Assembly (NCBI GenBank): GCA_933228895.1
Contig: OW121854.1
Location: 4,033,131-4,097,130, forward strand
Length of the DNA stretch: 64,000 nucleotides
Direction of reading: 5' to 3'
From: Platycnemis pennipes
Lineage: Eukaryota > Arthropoda > Insecta > Odonata > Platycnemididae
Shown here: one piece after another, positions 57,510-64,000 of the stretch
Layout: each line of letters begins with the position of its first letter
How positions within the stretch are numbered: the stretch's first letter is position 1
Position numbers and translations under genes: made by a program
Notes under the pieces: generated by a model
Told to the model about the DNA's origin: nothing
The model's database searches: none
The model's input: the letters and a program-made list of their open reading frames with translations, nothing else

Positions 57510-57570
57510 TTGATAATCTGTATTTGTGAAATGGTTGTATTTTTTGGGACGTATTGTGATTAAGGGGGAG

Positions 57571-57784
57571 TGTTGTGGTTATAATCCCACCTACATGTAT
57601 TTTTTGTCTCGTTCCTGCACTCGCATGTAGAGCCTCTTTTGTTTTTTTTTTCGCTGCTATGATGTTTTGTGATTCTGTTGAATAAACGTACATGCGTTCA
57701 GTTCGTTATGTGAAACGGAATCGGGATGTTGTTATTTCACGCCTACTTTCCCGTATAACTAGAACGCTGGCACCTGCTCTAACA
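57571..57784 (+). repeat. Copia 2 right LTR, 214 bp
   Basis: Same as the left LTR minus a 9-bp duplication; ends CTCTAACA and is followed by AAAAC. Confidence 0.92.
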
Positions 57785-57917
57785 AAAACCAATCTTGACA
57801 CTAATTAGTCTTACCATTATGGACAGGAGATATTACAGCAATAGCCAAAGTAATGGGGAAAATAATAATCAATTAGAACTATGTTTAGTATTAAAATGCA
57901 ATTAATTTAATCTTTCA

Positions 57918-59460
57918 CTATACATAATCGCTATCACATCCACTACTTTCCTCCGAATCACTTAAAAGGTTAATTATGAGTTCATTTTCCCCCTCATCTA
58001 ACACCATTTCATTTGCTATATAACACGTTTCTTCCGCCTTCACCTTCTCACTGACCTTTCCCCACTCTTCTCGTCCAATATCCTCACACTTTTTCTCCAC
58101 CAAACGCTTCACGTCTTCCAAATTAAAAGTGGTATTATTTAGTGCCACCCAATTTTTCATTATCCCCCATATGTTTTCTATGGGGTTAAGTTCAGGGTGG
58201 TAGGGAGGCAATCTCACTGTTGAGTGACCATGCGCCGCTAATATTCGGTCCACTTCATAAACTACCGGCCCCTTGTTCATCTTAATTTTTTCATATAGCT
58301 CCAGTTTCGTCTCTCTGCTTTCATAATTTATGCCCCGTTCATCCAACCACGTCTTCATCACATCCTTCTTGTCCTTGCTGGTTGGGCAACGGTTGTACTG
58401 GACGTTGTGGTACGATGCATTGTCCAGCACGACCACAGAATGTTGGGGTAGGTTGGGAATTAGCTTATTTCTCAGCCATTGAAAATAGTTGAACTGGTTC
58501 ATGTCTCCGTGGTAATCTCCAGTTTTCAATCCCGATTTAAATATAAGTAACGCCCCAGGAATGAAACCCATTTCTCCACCTTAAAAGACAATTCATGTTT
58601 TTACTAGCTTATTCTCATTCAATAATATTTGCATTTTGTATTATTCATTACCAATCTAAGTTTTCGCAAAAACCAACTTACCAGCGTGGACGATGATTAA
58701 TCGCTGTCCTTTGGAAATGGGCGCCTTCAGTCCATGATCATCGCCGCTGGTCCATTGGAAGGGGGTGGTGTGAGATGAATGTATATAAGTCTCATCTGTG
58801 AAGACAATGGGTCGCCCTTCCTCCCTGAATTTTTGAATCTTCCTCAGGTAAACCATTCTCTTCCACCTTATGTCATGAGTTTCGGTCAATACTTTTTTAT
58901 TATTGGACGTCTTTTTCCACCTAAGGCAAAATGAGAATTTGTAAGAAATTAGAAATTGGTAAATGCAATACAAATTCATCAGTTAATATAACTCTACGAT
59001 ATATACATATATACCCTTACCTGAATCCAATATTCTTCATTAGGACACGCAAAGAATTCAATTGGCCGTCAAAACTTGTTTTTTCCTTGACAATAGGCAG
59101 CAGAGCACGTAGTGTTGGGTGCCTCTTTTCCACTGTATGGAAATTGTGCACCGTCCTCCGTATCACCTGCACGTTAAAGTCATCCACAGTAGATTTAGGG
59201 CTCTTCTGCGGCTTTTTCTTCCTTGGGCTCACAAATTCAGCTTTCGAACCACTGGCAATAGCAGCTCCTTCCTGTGCGATTCGCTTCAAGGAGCGTAGGG
59301 AAACGCCAGTTGCAGCGGCCACTCGTTCCGTCACAATCTTCAGCGGAAGAGTAATTCCTTCGGCTGCTTCCTTCTTCATAAATGTTAGCACATTATGCAC
59401 AATTTCTCGCGCCTGGCTATGCAGTACCCTCCCACCCCCCACTTTGGACGCGAAATCCAT
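57918..59460 (-). CDS. DDE transposase (IS630/Tc1-mariner type), three exons, 446 codons, intact
   Basis: Exons 59021-59460, 58682-58920 and 57918-58579. Donors AG|GTAAGG and G|GTAAGT, acceptors TTTTGCCTTAG and TTGTCTTTTAAG; both phases fit and there is no stop. The N-terminus has a helix-turn-helix-like region (IVTERVAAATGVSLRSLKRI) and a basic linker (SPRKKKPQKSPKS). The catalytic core has VFTDETYIHSSH (Asp189), VVVLDNASYHNV (Asp279) and LNPIENIWG (Glu361). The gap between the second Asp and the Glu is 81 residues, far more than the 34-41 of classic Tc1/mariner, through a charged insertion (DVMKTWLDERGINYESRETK). The C-terminus is acidic. Long-gap families (DD82E-like) are reported from memory and not checked. 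No terminal repeats were found, so it may be an active element with unseen ends, or domesticated. Confidence 0.85.
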
Positions 59461-59938
59461 ACTAAGTTATACCTCGCTAAAAAACTATCTATGTAAAATA
59501 TACTAATTCCTAAGTTAACCCTTACAAATATTTATGCAATAAAAGATAGAAAAAAACTAATTTAAGGTGAAATAATACGGTAACTCAAAAAATATAACCA
59601 CTAAAATACTACTTAACGAGACAAATTAATTACAAAGACGTGGGTATAAACTACAAAGAAAATAAAGTTAATACTACCCCTAACTTATTCCTAACTTGAA
59701 CTATTGACAAAATATGAAAAGCTAACCTACGAAAAATTTATGAGAAAATTGAAATTACTAATTGAAAAAACTACTGAAATAATGTAAGCACAAGTTAAAA
59801 AACAAGAAAAACTACTGCGAAAAATATGAAGCGTTAACCTAAAATGAATAAATTTAAAACAACAAACACACCTCTATACTATTCAAGAACTAATGCTATC
59901 CTAATCATAAAAATATAAAACTAAAACGAAAAATTGAA
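59461..59938. other. AT-rich spacer upstream of the DDE gene
   Basis: No coding sequence; presumably 5' flank or promoter of the minus-strand transposase gene. Confidence 0.4.
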
Positions 59939-60310
59939 ATGGCTAAGAAGAAGGAAACGGCAGAAGCAGTGAGGTTGGCAGCGAACGCAAGCGATCTGAA
60001 TGGTGTCCCGAGGGAGAATGGTCACTTTCTCCCAAAACTCCCAGCGAGCGCCGTTCACGAAAATAGACTCGTCCAGGTCAAAAAAGGGTTTCTGCGCACG
60101 GGCCACGAGCTTTCAAACAAGCTATACCAAACACTTTATAGGCGGCCCAGCTTGGTCGGGGATTGCCGAGGCGCCCGACCCTCTTCGCATTCTCAGTCCT
60201 TTTCACCATTCACGAAGGGGCCCAAAATTTGTTTGCAGCCGAGGGCCTCCATCAATATGAAACCGCCCCTGTTTGGGAAGACGAAAAAGTTCTTGGGACG
60301 TGGTGGATAC
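59939..60310 (+). CDS. Hypothetical exon, 124 codons
   Basis: ATG to a possible donor TAC|GTGAGT in phase 0 (MAKKKETAEAVRLAANASDL...). Basic, no known domain. A TATAAAG on the minus strand near 60136 and overlap with sequence shared with 51.4 kb make a repeat or promoter origin possible. Confidence 0.25.
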
Positions 60311-60715
60311 GTGAGTTACTTGCGTATCATGTGTATTGCTTGCGAGTGCATTAGCGGTGTACACGTCCCAATATAAAGCTGATTAATGGTTCCTCTTTGA
60401 GTTTCGGCTGTGAAATTGCATTCTGGTTGATGAAAGTAAAGTTCAAAGTGTTCCTGCAGTGTTGACAATAGTAGCACAAGCAGTATATATCTGATTTACG
60501 CAAAACATCAGTTCTGTTTCCCACTATTGCCATGTTATTCCCCGTGACAAATGGATCGCTGCTCAACTAGCGCCGCGAGTGGCGACTTTTGTAAACTCAA
60601 TAAAATGCGCGGTGGGTGACAGCGCGTCTAGCGGCCGACTCAATAATCCTCTAATATAATATTCGTGTTTTAGAGAATGGAGAGAGAATGAGAATTGGTA
60701 TGGCTTACTTTTAAG

Positions 60716-60812
60716 CTGGATTCACATGGGGCGGAAAGTGCGGACGGCGGAAATTGCGGAAACCAATCAGAAACGCCCAACAGAGAGGTAGAATGGAAGG
60801 AAGGGGGCTTTG
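60716..60812 (+). repeat. GC-rich dispersed repeat, third copy
   Basis: GCTGGATTCACATGGGGC then GGAAAGTGCGGACGGCGG, matching the reverse complement of 28140-28226 closely and 24814 onward more loosely. Includes CCAATCA. Confidence 0.75.
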
Positions 60813-60991
60813 TTTACGGCCCTTGTTTACGCGCATCAAAACGCTTCAAGAATTCTTGGTGCAGTTGATGCGAGAGGCCGGAAGTGCGCGAGAATTGAAA
60901 ATAGACACAGAAGTTGTAGAAGTACACGTCGAGAATTACGGAACTTTTCAGTTCAATCTTAACAAGGATGATGCGGATAAGGCACGAACAG
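60793..60991 (+). CDS. Hypothetical first exon, 66 codons
   Basis: ATG to donor CAG|GTGAGT, phase 1 (MEGRGLCLRPLFTRIKTLQ..., then ELKIDTEVVEVHVENYGTFQ). It starts inside the GC-rich repeat, so the repeat may supply its 5' end. The region TEVVEVHVENYGTFQFNL could form beta strands. No family recognised; the partner exon may be 63486-63605, though the phases do not fit directly. Confidence 0.35.
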
Positions 60992-61140
60992 GTGAGTTAA
61001 GCCCTTTTTTATCAAACTAGTCTTTTTTTTAATGTTAAGCAAAAATGCTTTCAGCAGTTTTGGACCGTAACTTCTCCTAACATGTTATAAAATCTAGTAA
61101 ACATGTGCGTGAGTATGAAGTAAATTTGTAAATTCTTCTT

Positions 61141-61628
61141 CCATCACTACTTAGATAAGTTATGACAAATAGTATTTAAATTACTTGCATAACTGAGAAA
61201 CATGAGAAAAGTGCTTCCCACGTGGTGTTAAGTAGGTAGTTTCCCAATAGTTTACTTTTCATATTATATTTTTTCCATGTTTGCCCGTATTATTTGTTTA
61301 CTATCCATCAGTAGAAAGATTAGTTATGATAGATAGTATTTTAATTATTTGCATAATTGAGGAACATTAGAGAAGTTCTACCCGTTTGGTGTTCAATGGG
61401 TAGTTTCTCAATGGTTTACTTGTGATATCATAATTTTTCCATTTTTGCCCGTATTATTTGTTTACTATCCATCAGTAGAAAGATCGGTTATGATATATAG
61501 TATTTAATTAGCTGCATAATTGAGAAACATGAGAAAAGTGCTACCCGTTTGGTGTTGAATGGGTAATTTCCAATAGTTTACTTGTGATATCATAATTTTC
61601 CGATTTGCCCGCATTATTTGTTTACAAT
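61141..61628. repeat. Three-unit tandem repeat, period about 165 bp
   Basis: Units begin near 61141, 61305 and 61470 with CCATCAGTAGAAAGAT or a variant. They include GTTATGATA, TAATTGAGAAACATGAGAAA and TTTGCCCGTATTATTTGTTT. Intronic position relative to the exon at 60793. Confidence 0.85.
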
Positions 61629-63485
61629 AGTGGCCCACTTCCCAAAGTTTTCTTTTTAGTTTATTGTATCTGTTGGCGTCAAAATGATGTACCGCGGGGC
61701 TATGCCGATTTATTTGAGTCTATAAACGCGCCCATGCAAAGTAATTTACATCGTTTCCTGCTGCTTTTAATGTGGAAATATATTGCTAATTTTGAACGCT
61801 GCGCAAATTTAGTACTTACTGTCTACAGTGAACTCTCGTTAGGACGTTCCTTGATAGTACATTTTCCTCGTTAGCACGTTCGTTTATTCAGGTCGGCGTT
61901 GTAGTGCATGTAAATAACACTGGTTAGCACCCCAGTCGGCACAAGGAGGTACAGATCCCTAAATCACCAGATAGTATCTGTTGAAATCGGGATAGCCAAT
62001 GGGGGCCAAGGATCTCGTATCCCGGCGTTAAGGATACGTTGGGGATCGAGCGTGAGGTGAATCGGGGTCTACGGTGGATAGATGTCCGCCACAAAGGAGA
62101 TATGTGGTGGCGGTGGTGGAGTTACACATAATTTCTACATAAGACCGATTCCTCCGATTGGCCGACACTCTCCGCCCGAACCAATGAGAGCCCTCCGTAC
62201 AGACGTATATCGTAAGAGCGCCACTGTTGGCAGGAAGTGGAACTGCGTCGCAATAGGGCGCGTACAGCGCCATACATCGGCGATAATGAGAACTATTTCA
62301 ATTGCTGACAAACCTCTCTTATATGTAACGAGAGAACTTTTTTATAGTAACTAATTCCAGCTATTAATACTACGTTACGATCGCTTCAAATCCCCACTTA
62401 TTCAATATATCTAATTATCAACATATGTTCACTAATGCACCACACATTAACAATCAACAACAGCATTCTTCGTCAAGACCGCACTGAAAATAATAGCAAT
62501 GAAGGACAACAAGCTCTTGCTTCAGGAAATATATTTATTCATCCAGAACAAAAATCTGATAGGCAGAGAAAACTGCAAAAGTCAAGTTATGATTAAATAC
62601 GTTGTAAATATTAATGACATAATTCGCAGCACATAACGACAAAATGACGAGCACATGGTAACCAATTGTAATTTTTGAAATATGAATTTCATAAATATCA
62701 CAGGTCGTCTCTTACTTTGATGCACTTACCTTGAATTAAAAGGTCAAAGTCCAGGTACAATTAAAGAATTCACCGCATCTACTTAAAAATTGCTAAATTA
62801 TGTTCAAGGTATGGCGGTCCAACTTAAAACTTTCGATGGTAGCAATCCAAAAGTTAGGATCCAAGAAGTTAGGTGTCGAACCCGGTAGAGCAATAGTCAA
62901 TAGGAGCGCAGGGGTCGAAACAAGGAGAATATTCCGAATCTGTTCGAGGGTCAAAAGTAAATCCATATTTGCAAAAAAAGGCAATGTTTACTCAACAGGT
63001 TCACGCACACAGTAGTTAGTCAACTTTCTCGGAAAACAGAATGCTCGCGCACGACTGCAGTAGTCAGCGGCGCCACGGCATGTCTATTTTGAAAAACAGT
63101 ATTGGGCAGCAGGCGTATGCATACAATAGGGTAGTTTCCTTCATCAAAGAAAACGGACTTCATTAATTGCGATTTGTGCCCTGCCATAAATGTATGTAAT
63201 TTACGCAAAAAGTTTGTATTGAGAAATCCCAGTTTACTAGAGAATTAAATGTTAATTTTAAGGCCATTTGAAAAGGTTCTGAAATGGCGGGGTGCGCTGC
63301 CTTCATGCTGACGTAACAGGAAGGTAGTTTACGTTGCGAAGCATAGGAAAATTCGTCTCCTGAACTTACCGTTGTATTTCAGGGCCCCTCAGCTCTAGTG
63401 AATATTTATTAGTATTAACCTGTAAAAACTATCAATGTTGGAAAAGAATTCTCAGTTAAACATGGTATTATTAGTCATTTTATAG
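61629..63485. other. Nothing firmly recognised
   Basis: At 61826 ACAGTGAACTCTCGTTAGGA resembles a pogo/Tigger terminus, but no partner end was found. Otherwise unassigned, including a GC-richer stretch at 61900-62290. Confidence 0.35.
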
Positions 63486-63605
63486 GCTCAAGGACGTCCT
63501 GCTCGCTGTGTCTTCTGCTACGACGAAGCATGGCGTGAAGGTCGTGCGGCGATAGGCGAACTACATGATATGCTTGTGAAAGGAATACTGACTGATTTTA
63601 AATGA
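63486..63605 (+). CDS. Possible terminal exon, 39 codons plus stop
   Basis: Acceptor TCATTTTATAG, then an open frame (AQGRPARCVFCYDEAWREGR...) to TGA and a poly-AATAAA run at 63627-63641. The CVFC pair looks like half a zinc site. Upstream exons not identified. Confidence 0.35.
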   Translation, partial: AQGRPARCVFCYDEAWREGRAAIGELHDMLVKGILTDFK

Positions 63606-64000
63606 ATCAACTGCACAAGTCATGTTAAATAAATAAATAAAAGTTAATTATAATTAATTAACGGAATAAATATGCCTCCAATACTTGTTCATAAGCCTTA
63701 ACGGAGTGCGGCGTCTATTTGGAATAGAGGCCCTCTATTAACAGAGGTTGGCCAAGTGAAAGGCAGGCGCCATTTTTCGGACGACGGGCCACTGATTTTA
63801 CATGGCCGCTTATGGGCGTACGGAAGTAGATGGTCAATTTTAGCGAATTTTCTCCATGTCATCCCATTATAATGGCTTCTAAAACATCTACAGATATATG
63901 AGAGAAGTTCGAAAATAAAGAAAATGACAATTTTGCATAAACTCGGCCGCGATTGGCAATAATTATCCGACGGTACACTCCCACTATGTTACCGCTTATA
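63606..64000. other. Nothing recognised
   Basis: 3' flank after the AATAAA run; no repeat or frame that I can support. Confidence 0.4.

Larger units (their letters stand above)
51713..57784 (+). mobile_element. Copia LTR retrotransposon 2, young, RT deleted, carries a nested element
   Basis: Flanked by AAAAC (51708-51712 and 57785-57789). LTRs of 223 and 214 bp differ by one 9-bp duplication (TTGGTTCAG) and are otherwise identical by eye. Half-tRNA iMet primer site after the left LTR; purine tract AAGGGGGAG before the right LTR. The coding region is split by a 2-kb insertion in gag and a deletion of most of RT. Confidence 0.92.

Noticed and set aside
61826..61900. Pogo/Tigger element end
   Set aside because: Only one end-like motif; no partner terminus or TA pair could be matched.
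1..64000. A multigene defence or biosynthetic system
   Set aside because: Coding content is transposable elements plus a few host exons; no co-directional set of novel genes was seen.

Overview
This is a non-coding-rich eukaryotic nuclear window, most likely from an arthropod and probably an insect. Evidence: GT-AG introns with good donors, AATAAA signals, Gypsy and Copia LTR elements primed by initiator tRNA-Met (Copia in the half-tRNA manner), piggyBac, Helitron, Jockey/CR1-like LINE, pogo-like and THAP-domain sequence. There are no bacterial operons and no rRNA. Most of the 64 kb is transposable elements nested in one another; host exons are few.

Layout. 1-7.2 kb (minus strand): a Ty3/Gypsy element runs off the left edge (Gag-Pol with one nonsense codon, iMet primer site, 861-bp LTR). 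Its LTR is shared with a second, internally deleted copy made of 3' noncoding DNA, an integrase fragment and 211 bp of LTR. That copy abuts a LINE reverse transcriptase fragment (7.2-8.1 kb). 8.6 kb: a tRNA-like cloverleaf inside an inverted repeat. 9.4-10.6 kb: a Helitron helicase remnant and a three-unit tandem array. 11.1-24.3 kb (minus strand): host exons with consistent splice phases. Three lie at 11.1-13.8 kb and the two 5' coding exons at 23.9-24.3 kb; they may be one gene with a large intron that has collected a pogo-like element, LINE fragments, a CAGGGTGGC-ended element, a Mag-like Gypsy pol, a hammerhead-like RNA motif and a piggyBac pseudogene.

24.8-31.4 kb: a GC-rich repeat, perfect palindromes, a THAP-like exon with a stop codon and tandem repeats. 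31.4-41.6 kb: a giant inverted repeat formed by two copies of a ~3-kb TIR element with 8-bp target duplications, one inserted into the end of the other; a young Copia element (33.0-37.3 kb) sits in the left copy. 42.2-48.0 kb: a three-level nest, with a pogo-like element containing a 3-bp-TSD element containing a third copy of the 8-bp-TSD element. 48.3-50.3 kb: a hAT-like MITE, a foldback with hammerhead-like core boxes, and a second, open THAP-like exon. 51.7-57.8 kb: a second young Copia with a DNA element inserted in gag and its RT deleted. 57.9-59.5 kb (minus strand): an intact three-exon, 446-codon DDE transposase gene. 59.9-63.6 kb: weakly supported exons, another copy of the GC-rich repeat and a tandem array.

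Most coding sequence here is decayed mobile DNA. The best candidates for working genes are the DDE transposase (all exon phases fit) and the minus-strand host exons. I saw no complete new system. The most unusual things are the nested element family that makes a 10-kb palindrome, the hammerhead-like motifs, the adjacent perfect palindromes and the THAP-exon loci bounded by a shared terminal motif. Names are from recognition by eye; no database search was possible.
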